A stretch of 7,489 bases of DNA from Acidaminococcus sp050873445 (GCF_050873445.1 NZ_JBNMIU010000073.1:1-7489); one strand, 5' to 3'; shown: positions 1 to 7,100, numbered from the stretch's first letter. Numbers and translations: made by a program. The notes: generated by a model not told the origin, from the letters alone.

Positions 1-42
1 AACCTCCTGTCCTGTGAGGGAGAATTTCTGTCCGATAATTAA
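1..42 (+). CDS. Possible 3' end of a plus-strand gene (partial)
   Basis: The first plus-strand frame is open from the window edge to a TAA at 40-42 and would give a C-terminus reading NLLSCEGEFLSDN. Only 13 codons are visible, so nothing can be said of the product. The reason to consider it is context: a good plus-strand terminator follows at 143-197, so some plus-strand transcript should end here. The alternative is that bases 1-7 (AACCTCC) are the complement of a ribosome binding site (AGGAGGTT) for a minus-strand gene beginning just left of the window. Both readings remain possible, and confidence is low. Confidence 0.25.
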   Translation, partial: NLLSCEGEFLSDN

Positions 43-142
43 TTTCGTACTATCCGTACAGTATACACCGTATGTCCAAAAATTACCCCCTCCGTGTCCA
101 ATTTTAGTTTACCACTTCAGTGTTGTTGTCTTCCTTATTATG

Positions 143-197
143 GCCCCTATAGCGGTATCTTAACTTATTCAGGTACTCCCTATAGGGGCTTTTTTTT
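143..197 (+). terminator. Intrinsic terminator, plus strand
   Basis: A perfect 10-bp stem is formed by GCCCCTATAG (143-152) and CTATAGGGGC (180-189), with a 27-nt loop. It is followed directly by eight T residues (190-197). The T-run is only on the plus-strand side, so it stops rightward transcription, most likely of a gene ending at or beyond the left edge. The loop is longer than usual, but the stem and T-run are otherwise strong. Confidence 0.75.
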
Positions 198-235
198 AAT
201 CGTTATTTATTATATATGAAGAACTAAAAATAAAC

Positions 236-283
236 AAAAGAAAAAGAGAGGACTACCCCCTTATTATGTATCTGAAGTAGTCC
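236..283 (-). terminator. Probable intrinsic terminator of the integrase operon
   Basis: On the minus strand GGACTAC (283-277) pairs perfectly with GTAGTCC (256-250) across a 20-nt loop. It is followed by the T-rich run TCTCTTTTTCTTTT (249-236). It lies about 85 bp after the stop codon of the 160-aa gene, the right place to end the integrase operon. The large loop and interrupted T-run make it weaker than the opposing plus-strand terminator. Confidence 0.5.
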
Positions 284-307
284 CCCTATATATAGCCCTG
301 TATGGTT

Positions 308-337
308 CTCTCTATATCTCTCTATATCGCTCTATAC
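308..337. repeat. Three 10-bp tandem repeats
   Basis: The plus strand reads CTCTCTATAT at 308-317, the same ten bases at 318-327, and CGCTCTATAC at 328-337, which differs at two positions. The period of ten bases is close to one turn of B-DNA, so repeated units would face the same side of the helix. It could be a protein binding array, or simple-sequence slippage in AT-rich DNA. It lies between the 160-aa gene and its presumed terminator, in the untranslated 3' part of that transcript. Confidence 0.6.
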
Positions 338-368
338 AGCTCCTTATAAGGTAAAGTTTGTAAAGTGG

Positions 369-851
369 TCATATTTGGTCATATATGGTATCAAAATCCT
401 TATCATCATAATCTACACCGATAAAGACACCGCCTGTATAGCCCCATATATTCATACTAATTAAATCTTCTAGTACATCTTCTGCATAGCACTTCTTTTC
501 TCTAGCCCTATCATCCTCTATAAGATCAATACAAGAATTAAATAGAGTCATATCATCTGTAGGCCAATTTCTTTCTATTTCATCATAAAGACACTCTGTA
601 ATATCTATGGAACCATGAGAAGAAATAAGAAAGAATTTCTGTTTGTCTCTAGCATATTTTAAGGCCGCATGGGTACCCCAATAGCCCTTTAAAAGGAGTC
701 TCTGTAATGATTTATTGCTTATCTGATTCACACAGGATTCAATAAAGATTCTCTCTGCAAAGTTTTTCCCCCCTCTGTTCTCTAATAGGGTCTTTAATTC
801 GGCCTCTGTCTTGATTTCCCCTTTACGTCTGATAATGGTGTTATTCATCAT
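369..851 (-). CDS. Hypothetical protein, 160 aa, second gene of the integrase operon
   Basis: I do not recognise this protein and see no catalytic motif, signal peptide or membrane segment. It appears soluble and is of mixed composition: a basic N-terminal third (including IIRRKGEIK at 6-14), a hydrophobic core around FFLISSHGSIDI (73-84), and an acidic second half. It ends in an acidic, aromatic tail of 14 residues (D147-I160, six of them Asp). Cysteines at 40, 87, 107 and 121 do not form a clear metal site. The start at 851 is chosen because AAGGAGGA lies 10 bp upstream; a second ATG follows at once. It begins 26 bp after the integrase stop codon in the same direction, so the two are probably co-transcribed. 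Position suggests an accessory role in the element, such as control of recombination or a cargo function, but that is inference. It is too large and too acidic for a typical excisionase. Confidence 0.75.
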   Translation of the reverse strand: MMNNTIIRRKGEIKTEAELKTLLENRGGKNFAERIFIESCVNQISNKSLQRLLLKGYWGTHAALKYARDKQKFFLISSHGSIDITECLYDEIERNWPTDDMTLFNSCIDLIEDDRAREKKCYAEDVLEDLISMNIWGYTGGVFIGVDYDDKDFDTIYDQI

Positions 852-877
852 AATAATGATTCCTCCTTCTTAATAAG

Positions 878-1816
878 TTAGCAATATTGCCATTGGTGGT
901 TATCCAAAGGATTATATTTCTCATTCTGTACCTTCATTTCCTTATTGGTATACTCTACATAAATTCTTGTAGTGGATACATCTTCATGCCCTAGTATCTT
1001 TTGAAGAGTGAAGAGGTCTCCCCCATTGAGAAGAAAGGTCTTTGCAAAGGTATGTCGCCATGTGTGAGCTGATAGGCGTTTCTCTGGTATCCCTAAGCCC
1101 TTTAGGTGTTCTTTCAGGTACTTGAATACCGTATCAATGCCCCCATTGCCTAAGGGAGTCCCATAGTAGGTTATAAGGAGTCTAGGAGTAAAGGCCCCAT
1201 ATTCTTGAAGAACTGTATCTCTCTCCCTAAGATACCTTTTCAGGATACGCCGCAAGGAGACCCCTAAAGGAATTTCCCTTGATTTATCCCCCTTTCCATG
1301 CTGTACCACCAAAAAGCCTTCATGAATGTGAATATCCGTTACAGATAACTTCATTGCCTCTGTCTTTCTCATTCCTGTACTGAAGAGAAGGCACATGAGC
1401 ATATAATTACGATAGCCAATAAAGGTGTTCTTATCAAAACTTTTCAGAATCTCTAAGACTTCCTGTGTAGAGAAAGTCCTTGCGTGTTTCTTTTGGTATT
1501 TAGGTTTCCTGATATGTTTCATGGGATTCTCTGCAATGTATTCCCACTCTGTCAGGAAGTTATAGAATACTTTGAGTACCATATATTTGTCCGCTATGGT
1601 CACTCCTGCTAAGTTCCTCTTACGGAGGTATTCAAGGTACTTTAAGACACTGTCAGGAGTCGTTTTATCTATAGTCTCTATATGCTCCTCCTGTGTAAGG
1701 AATAACATATAGGGTACTAGGCTCCTCCTGTAGTTGTCTATGGTGCTGACCGCTAAATTACTACTGATACAATGCCGATAGAAAACATTTAAGGACTCTT
1801 GTACTGATAATTCCAT
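878..1816 (-). CDS. int: Tyrosine recombinase / phage-type integrase, 312 aa
   Basis: Catalyses site-specific DNA cutting and joining through a covalent 3'-phosphotyrosine intermediate, here presumably integration and excision of the AT-rich element at the adjacent tRNA gene. Residues about 4-95 form the SAM-like core-binding domain and residues about 112-295 the catalytic domain. All six catalytic positions of the family are visible: Arg150 (in TGMRKTEAMKL), Lys175 (in HGKGDKSREIPL), His251 and Arg254 (HTWRH), His277 (in LGHEDVSTT) and the nucleophile Tyr286. The length is typical of XerC/D-like integrases without a long arm-binding domain, although residues 1-20 could be a short one. The start at 1816 has a strong ribosome binding site (GGGAGGAG at 1830-1823). 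A small leader frame with its own ribosome binding site overlaps this start. The gene reads away from tRNA-Ser with about 360 bp between, a common layout for tRNA-targeting integrases. Composition is AT-rich, unlike the genes right of the tRNA. A XerD-like housekeeping role is unlikely given this setting. Confidence 0.93.
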   Translation of the reverse strand: MELSVQESLNVFYRHCISSNLAVSTIDNYRRSLVPYMLFLTQEEHIETIDKTTPDSVLKYLEYLRKRNLAGVTIADKYMVLKVFYNFLTEWEYIAENPMKHIRKPKYQKKHARTFSTQEVLEILKSFDKNTFIGYRNYMLMCLLFSTGMRKTEAMKLSVTDIHIHEGFLVVQHGKGDKSREIPLGVSLRRILKRYLRERDTVLQEYGAFTPRLLITYYGTPLGNGGIDTVFKYLKEHLKGLGIPEKRLSAHTWRHTFAKTFLLNGGDLFTLQKILGHEDVSTTRIYVEYTNKEMKVQNEKYNPLDNHQWQYC

Positions 1817-1847
1817 TTGATTCTCCTCCCCTTTTCGTCTTTCTCAT
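1761..1847 (-). CDS. Possible 28-aa leader peptide overlapping the integrase start
   Basis: On the minus strand an ATG at 1847-1845 is preceded at 5 bp by AGGAGG (within 1860-1851), and the frame runs 28 codons to TAG at 1763-1761. It is out of frame with the integrase and crosses the integrase ribosome binding site and first 18 codons. The peptide starts MRKTKRGGES and is basic. The strong ribosome binding site is the only positive evidence, and AT-rich DNA offers many chance short frames. If translated, ribosomes crossing this stretch would interfere with integrase initiation or couple to it, which could keep integrase output low. Confidence 0.3.
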   Translation of the reverse strand: MRKTKRGGESNGIISTRVLKCFLSALYQ

Positions 1848-1877
1848 TTTCTCCTCCTGTGTTAGGTATAAATTTTG

Positions 1878-1937
1878 TTCACAATTTATTCACACTTTAG
1901 AGGCTCATTTAGACCCTTTTTCACAGGTTTTTACAGG
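1878..1937 (+). repeat. Four phased TTYACA motifs, candidate integrase arm-type sites
   Basis: TTCACA occurs at 1878-1883, 1889-1894 and 1920-1925, and TTTACA at 1930-1935. The last two extend to the 8-bp pair TTCACAGG and TTTACAGG. Starts are offset by 0, 11, 42 and 52 bp, close to multiples of the 10.5-bp helical turn, so all four lie on about the same face of the DNA. Short repeats of this kind beside an integrase gene often serve as arm-type binding sites or regulator sites. The motif is short and the DNA AT-rich, so chance cannot be excluded. Confidence 0.4.
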
Positions 1938-2031
1938 ATTTTATAGAAGAAATAGGGAAAATCAGCATGGAATACAGATACATAAGAACCCAAATAGATT
2001 TTAATCTTGCGTGTTCCTAAGCACATATAAC

Positions 2032-2057
2032 AAAAAAGACACCCCTTTTGGGATGCC
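2032..2057 (-). terminator. Intrinsic terminator, minus strand, between tRNA-Ser and integrase
   Basis: On the minus strand GGCATCCC (2057-2050) pairs with GGGGTGTC (2045-2038) over a four-base AAAA loop, 8 bp with two G-U pairs, followed by six T residues (2037-2032). It would stop leftward transcripts coming from tRNA-Ser before they reach the integrase, insulating the element from host transcription. It lies about 120 bp beyond the tRNA 3' end, so a native tRNA terminator may have been displaced by the insertion. Confidence 0.75.
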
Positions 2058-2177
2058 TAATTGTCTACCGTATGTAGAATTTCAAGGGTGACTAAACTCT
2101 GAACTACTGATTAATACTAGGTTTACGATTTTCTCGTGTACCTTTAATCTAGTACAGAACTTAACCACTAGAAAAAA

Positions 2178-2215
2178 TGGCGGAGTGGGAGAGATTCGAA
2201 CTCTCGCGGGGTTTA
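2178..2215. other. Probable attachment site in the 3' part of tRNA-Ser
   Basis: Tyrosine integrases often recombine within the T arm and 3' end of tRNA genes. Three observations support this here: an integrase gene lies next to the tRNA 3' end, base composition switches sharply from GC-rich to AT-rich across the tRNA, and the tRNA is complete. No second copy of the tRNA 3' sequence is present elsewhere in the window, so the other attachment site must lie beyond the left edge. The exact core cannot be set from one end alone. Confidence 0.5.
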
Positions 2216-2268
2216 ACCCCCCTAACGATTTAGCAAACCGTCCTCTTCAGCCACTTGAGTACCACTCC
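2178..2268 (-). tRNA. trnS(GCU): tRNA-Ser (anticodon GCU)
   Basis: A complete 91-nt serine tRNA. The acceptor stem pairs GGAGTGG (2268-2262) with CCACTCC (2188-2182), followed by discriminator G and an encoded CCA (2180-2178). The anticodon stem ACGGT/ATCGT closes the loop TTGCTAA with anticodon GCT at 2234-2232, which reads AGC and AGU serine codons. A long variable arm (GGGG pairing with CCCC), as expected for tRNA-Ser, is followed by the T arm GAGAG-TTCGAAT-CTCTC. The gene is intact although an integrase-bearing element lies directly downstream, so integration has preserved or rebuilt the 3' end. The 3' half is the probable attachment core. Confidence 0.97.
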
Positions 2269-2290
2269 ATTAGAACCGGCTGACTCGTTT

Positions 2291-2319
2291 ATAATACACC
2301 AATCAGCCGATCTTGTCAA
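2291..2319 (-). promoter_or_regulatory. Near-consensus sigma-70-type promoter of tRNA-Ser
   Basis: On the minus strand a perfect -35 box TTGACA (2319-2314) is separated by exactly 17 bp from TATTAT (2296-2291), one base from the consensus -10. Transcription would start near 2284, about 15 bp before the mature tRNA 5' end. The -35 box lies only 8 bp beyond the stop codon of the McrC-like gene, with no terminator between. A perfect 7-bp inverted repeat, CGGCTGA at 2277-2283 and TCAGCCG at 2303-2309, is centred on the -10 box. Confidence 0.9.
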
Positions 2320-2327
2320 CAACTTTT

Positions 2328-4118
2328 TTAATTTTCGATTTCCCGCAGCAATTCGGCCATGTTCCGCTGCTGGTTTTCGGGCTTCACTTCTTCAGAACAG
2401 GGCACCGCATTGGCCGCCGGTGCAATGGCGCTGCCGGGCAGCTGACAGTTATAAAAAGATTCCAGCTGCTGGTCCCCGTTGGTGAGGCCGTACAAAATTT
2501 CCAGCCCCTTTATGGCCACCTTCACGGGCCGTCCCTGTTCCTCATAGGAAATGGGGCTCAAGGACAGCAGGTACTTGTAGGCCATCTCGGGCATAAGCTC
2601 CTGGAGCACCTTTTTCTTGTAGCTGTACTTGGCGTCCAGCACCAGGTAGTTCTCCTTCCCCTTCCCTTTCCACCGCAGCAGGTAATCGGGAGTATAATAA
2701 TGACCCTCTTCCAGGGCTTTGAAGGCGTAGGTGCTGTTCCGGTACAGATGGATGCCGGTCTGTCCGCTCTCGTCCCGATCGGTGAGCACGGGATGGAAGT
2801 ACAGGGTCAGCGTGGCCCCGTCCTTTTCCAGGGTGAATACATTCTGATAGCCCCCGGCACCATAAAAGCCCCGTTCCCCTGCACTATAGGTCTGGTGGCG
2901 GCTCTCCGCCAGTTGATATCCGGCCTTCCGGGCCAGATCCAGCAGTTTCACCAGGCAGTAGATTTCGAACACGAATGTGTTCTCGTACAGATTCAGCAGC
3001 ATCCGCTCCCGTGGGAAATGGTGGGTAGCGTTCTGGAGCCACTGGTGGATACACAGATAGATCCGGTAATATTGGGGTACCCGGAAAAAAGGCTCCGTAG
3101 GCAGGGGCAGCTGGGAGGCGTCCAGAAGCGTCACCGGCAGGATCTGCCGGTACGAAACGAACATCTCCTGCAGCTGTTCCTGTACCTTGCTGCACCGCTC
3201 CAGAAACCCCCGCAGCAGTTTGGCAGCATTCTCATACAAGATTTCACTGCTGAGCAGGTAGCCGTCCGCCGAAGGGCCGGGCAGCTGCAGCCGATTCAGG
3301 GCGTCGGTGATTTCCTTCCGTTCCTCCTCCAAATCATAACACAGGCGCTGAAGGAAGCTGAGTACCACCTGATTCTCGTACACGTCCCGGCTCATCCTGT
3401 CCTGGGTCATGAGCAGCTTTTCGGGCAGGTAGTGACCGCCTGCGCAGTCCACCCCAAAAGGAGCCTTCCGCAGGTATTCGGGATGGCGCACCATATACTG
3501 CAGGGTGTGGGAATTGACGATCTGGACCTTTTCTGTCCAGTCCACCACCTCTTCCGTTTCCAGGGTATGACGGCAGTTGGCTTTGAAATACCCGTAGTTC
3601 TCCTCATACACCTGCAGGATTTCTTCGGCCAGGGTCAGCTGGCTGAGGAAATCCTGGAAGCCGGATCCACCGGCCTGGAGAGAATCTTCTTCCAGCAGAG
3701 GTGCCTGATGATCATATACGAACTCCAGCATGGCGGCCAGATTCTGCTGCCGGGCGGAAGGCTGGATCAGCACAGGAAGCAGATCCGTGTAATACGTTTC
3801 GGTGATGCCATCATCCTGCTGCAGGGTGATTTCCAGCTCCACCAGGCCCATATGGTAGGCAAAGATGGGATACGAGAACAGCACCTGCCGGTGCCGCCGG
3901 TCGTACATCCCGTTCAGCGGCTTGCCATTCAGCGTTACATTTACCTCGGCCGGATTCCCGGCCTGGGGCAGTCCAAGGTCGTAGTGCTGGTTTTCCCGCA
4001 CGCCGGGGTGCCTGGTAGCCGCCAGGATCCGTTCGGCTCCGTAGGGCTGCTGCTGCGCCGTTACGGGCAGGGTAAGCACCGGGCCATTTTGTTCCAGCAG
4101 ACGGATTTCGTTCATCAT
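2328..4118 (-). CDS. McrC-like DUF2357 protein with PD-(D/E)xK nuclease domain, 596 aa
   Basis: Probable DNA-cutting partner of the upstream McrB-like NTPase in a type IV restriction-like module. The N-terminal half (about 20-350) fits the DUF2357 family, with a beta-rich start followed by long helices; this region in McrC relatives contacts the NTPase ring. The C-terminal part (about 370-550) has the layout of a PD-(D/E)xK nuclease: a helix with Glu385 (in FVFEIYCLVKLL), then Pro477-Asp478 (YTPDY), then Asp495-Ala496-Lys497 in the strand YLVLDAKYS. These are the expected metal-binding and catalytic residues and are intact. At 596 aa it is much longer than E. coli McrC (about 350 aa) and in the usual range of DUF2357 proteins as I recall it. 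It starts 6 bp after the stop of the NTPase gene, with no ribosome binding site in the preceding 20 bp, so translation is probably coupled. The family assignment is from recognised motifs, not a search. Confidence 0.85.
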   Translation of the reverse strand: MMNEIRLLEQNGPVLTLPVTAQQQPYGAERILAATRHPGVRENQHYDLGLPQAGNPAEVNVTLNGKPLNGMYDRRHRQVLFSYPIFAYHMGLVELEITLQQDDGITETYYTDLLPVLIQPSARQQNLAAMLEFVYDHQAPLLEEDSLQAGGSGFQDFLSQLTLAEEILQVYEENYGYFKANCRHTLETEEVVDWTEKVQIVNSHTLQYMVRHPEYLRKAPFGVDCAGGHYLPEKLLMTQDRMSRDVYENQVVLSFLQRLCYDLEEERKEITDALNRLQLPGPSADGYLLSSEILYENAAKLLRGFLERCSKVQEQLQEMFVSYRQILPVTLLDASQLPLPTEPFFRVPQYYRIYLCIHQWLQNATHHFPRERMLLNLYENTFVFEIYCLVKLLDLARKAGYQLAESRHQTYSAGERGFYGAGGYQNVFTLEKDGATLTLYFHPVLTDRDESGQTGIHLYRNSTYAFKALEEGHYYTPDYLLRWKGKGKENYLVLDAKYSYKKKVLQELMPEMAYKYLLSLSPISYEEQGRPVKVAIKGLEILYGLTNGDQQLESFYNCQLPGSAIAPAANAVPCSEEVKPENQQRNMAELLREIEN

Positions 4119-4124
4119 GATGAT

Positions 4125-7100
4125 TTAATGGAAGAACTGGAAGAATTTCATCCGCCGGTTCCCCCACTCCAGGATCTGATCCAGCAGGGCCGTACTCTGC
4201 CGCAGCTTGTTGCTGGCGCAGTCATCCCGGAACTGGATCAGCCATTTTTCGTATTCCGCCCCATTGCCGCTGAGTTTGGGGAGGATCTTCTGGGCCACGG
4301 CAAAGTCCAGGGCAATGATGCCGGGCCGGATGTGTTCTTCGGGTTCCATGAGCCGGGAAGCCGCCCGCCAGTAGCGGTGGATGGCCAGTTCGATCCGCAT
4401 GCTCAGGTAGATATTCTGTTCAGCCAGGCGGGCCTTCACCCGGTCGTATACATTCTGCTCCACACTGGTCAGGGCACAGTTCTCCCGGGGAGCCACATCG
4501 AACAGGTTTTTCAGCTGGAGCCAGGAAATCCGCTGGATCTCCCCGTTGCCCATTCCCCGTCCCACTTCGGGCACGAATTCCGTATGAGGCAGCGTAATGA
4601 TCCAGGCCCGGTCGATCAGCCGGGGCGACAGGGTCTCGGTGGTATGGTCGTTGTTGATGGTTGCCAGGAAGTGCAGTGTCTCAGGCAGCTGGAACCGGTG
4701 ACTGTGGCCAAGGTTGATGGTGTGTTCCCCATTCCAGTCATCACATACGTTCATGAAGTCGGCCCAGTAGTATTCCATGGGCGACAGGTTGGCTTCGTCC
4801 AGCAGGATATAATAGGGATACTGACGCACCCCATGCCGTTTTTCCCAGTCCAGCAGCCGCAGGCCGTCGTACACGTCCCGGTTGCTTTCTTCAAAGGTCT
4901 TATTCAGGGGATTGTAATAGCCGATCAGATCCCGTTTGCTGGTCCAGCCCCGTTCCACAGACACAGGAATATACCGGTTTGCAGTACTCATAAAATCCTG
5001 GCCGCCGATTTTCCGGTCGAACTGGGTCAGTCCAAGCACCCTGCCCAGCAGGTTACAGAAGGAAGTCTTGCCGCTGCCCGGGGCTCCGGAAAATACAGTA
5101 AGGAACCCCTGGGTGGTGCACAGAAGCAGGTTCATGATCAGGTTGCGGCTGTACTGGGGCCGTTCCTTCTGGATGGCTTCCACCAGGTAATCCAGGCATT
5201 TGCGGTTGCTGCTGCCTGACGCAGGCAGAGCGTTGATCCGCCGGGCCAGCTCTTCTTCGCTCTGGGGCTGAGCCAGACGGGCCTGCCGTTCCTGCACCTG
5301 GGCAATGGTCCGGCGGTTGCGGCTGCTGAGATTTTTTGCGCTGCCCAGCTGCCGCCACAGATCCGGTACCCGCTCCACCATTGCGGTGATGAAATCCTGG
5401 CTCCAGCGCTTGTCCAGATTCTCCAGCAGATGCTGATACAGGAAGTCTCCTACAGCCTTATAGCTGTCCCGGGCAATGTCATCCCCTTCCAGGATGGCTT
5501 CCAGCCGGTCCAGGCGCTGCTGGCGGATCGCAGTTGGCAGGTCAGTGAAAAGCCTCTCTTCTTCCCGCTGCAGGAAAGCTTTCAAATCCGCCGGTTTCAC
5601 CAGATCACCCTGTTCAGCCCGGCAGCAGTTCACCAGGCTGCGCACCAGCACTTCGTCAGTGGCCAGATCCACCAGCTGGCTCTGGGTACCGGCCAGGCGA
5701 TGGTAGAATACCCATTCGGTCTTTTCCTGCCGACTGGCCCAGGTCCCCTCCGCCGGATAGAATGTCTCGGTCTTCCAGGCATCCTGCGGGCAGGCGGTGA
5801 GCAGATACTGGTTCTCGGGCACATCACTTTCCAGATAGAACCCGAACCGCACATTCCGCTGCACTTCGTAGGGACCGGCAATCCAGCCGTTTTCCAGATG
5901 GAGCAGCAGCTGCTGGCCCACGAACAGGTTCGGTTCCTGCAGCCGCAGCACCGTATCCGTAGCCAGAGGATCCAGCAGCTGTTTTTCTTCCACCAGGGCA
6001 TACAGCCCTTCTTCATACGGGAAGCGGAGTTTGCCCGCCTTCAGGGCATCGATGCAGAATACCCGGTAGGCCGTGGAGCGCAGGTTCCCCTGGCTGTCCT
6101 TATTTTCTACCAGATCATCGGGAGACAGGTCCAGGAACACAATGTCGTTTTCGTGGAAATGCTCCTCCATGAATTTCTGGTCACTGTGGAGACTGTACCA
6201 CAGGTTGATGTTCTTATACTGCTCCGCCCGGGGGATCAGTGCGTCGATTTCTTCCTGGGTCAGGGCCCGATACTGGCCTGCGTTCCATACACCCATGGGA
6301 GTGAAGTTATAGAAACTGTCCACGATGTTGATGCGGCCCACAATGGTCCGGGAGACAGACGGGGTGAGTGCAGCAGATTCCGGATTTTCGGCAGCAGAGT
6401 CTTTTTCCTGAACAGCAGCGGGTACAGCGGCCGCAGGTTTCGTTTCAGGCTGTGAATCTGCCATTTCCGGTTTGGCCTGAGAATCTTCCGATCTGACATA
6501 AAAATGTTCTTTCTTCGTCCGTACCGGTTCGGGTGCCAGTTCCGGTTTTGTTTCCGTTTCTGTCACCGCTGCCGGAATGGACTCTTCCCCGCTCTTTTTT
6601 CCAGTTTGGACTTCCCGTTTCCGGTTCCGGTCCTTTTTGTTATCCTTCCTGTTTTCTTTTTTGCGGGTTCCCCGATTCTTCTCCTTTTGGCGCGCTTCCG
6701 GTTCCTTCCCTTCCGGTTTGGCCGCTTCTTTGACAATTTCTTCTCTGGAAGATTCCCTGGATGCCGCTGCTTCCTTTTCCTTCTTTTCCAACAGCAGGGC
6801 TACCTTTTTCTGAGGCCCCACCGGATATGGGATTTCCAGCAGCCGCAGGGCCGCCCAGAACTGATCCAAGGTTACCGCAGCATGGTGTTCCTGACAGAAC
6901 TGCCGGAAGCGCAGCAGGAAGTCCGCCATGGTAGCCGGATTGTACCCCTGCAGCTTCTTCCAGTCGGCCGGTTTGTCACTGAGGAGCTGTTCCAGGCCCT
7001 TTTCCACCTGGTACAGCAACTCATGCAGCGCTGCCACCAGGATCAGCCGGTACTGCTTATCGCCCTTGCGATACAGCTCTGCAGCAAAGGGGAGCATTTT

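Larger units (their letters stand above)
1..368. other. Non-coding stretch at the left edge, with convergent terminators
   Basis: No convincing complete gene is present between the window edge and the end of the 160-aa gene at 369. The stretch contains a degenerate direct repeat (CCGTATGTCCAA at 68-79 and CCGTGTCCAA at 92-101), a plus-strand terminator at 143-197, a minus-strand terminator at about 236-283, and three 10-bp tandem repeats at 308-337. A second plus frame is open from 2 to 164 but ends inside the loop of the terminator hairpin and looks like chance. The best reading is an intergenic space between two convergent transcription units of a mobile element. Confidence 0.5.
1861..2177. 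other. Non-coding recombination region between integrase and tRNA-Ser
   Basis: No gene is seen in this AT-rich stretch. It holds four TTYACA motifs at 1878-1935, a minus-strand terminator at 2032-2057 and an imperfect hairpin at 2115-2154. A TATAAA-like box for the integrase promoter is possible on the minus strand at 1945-1940, but no convincing -35 partner was found. The position, between an integrase and a tRNA gene, is where integrase arm sites and accessory protein sites are usually found in elements of this kind. Confidence 0.55.

Noticed and set aside
2..164. Plus-strand frame open from the left edge into the terminator
   Set aside because: It would end inside the loop of the terminator hairpin, and its composition is not protein-like; the frame ending at 42 fits the context better.
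2255..2485. Short plus-strand frame overlapping the tRNA and the end of the nuclease gene
   Set aside because: It overlaps a clear tRNA and its promoter and has no ribosome binding site.
2313..5219. A very long open frame on the plus strand, opposite the nuclease gene and the end of the NTPase gene
   Set aside because: Its translation is rich in Gln, His, Pro and Leu without recognisable domains, and it spans the junction of two well-supported minus-strand genes. It is the mirror of GC-rich codon use in those genes.
5430..6455. Second long open frame on the plus strand opposite the NTPase gene
   Set aside because: Same composition artefact, with no ribosome binding site or domain evidence; the minus-strand gene explains the sequence.
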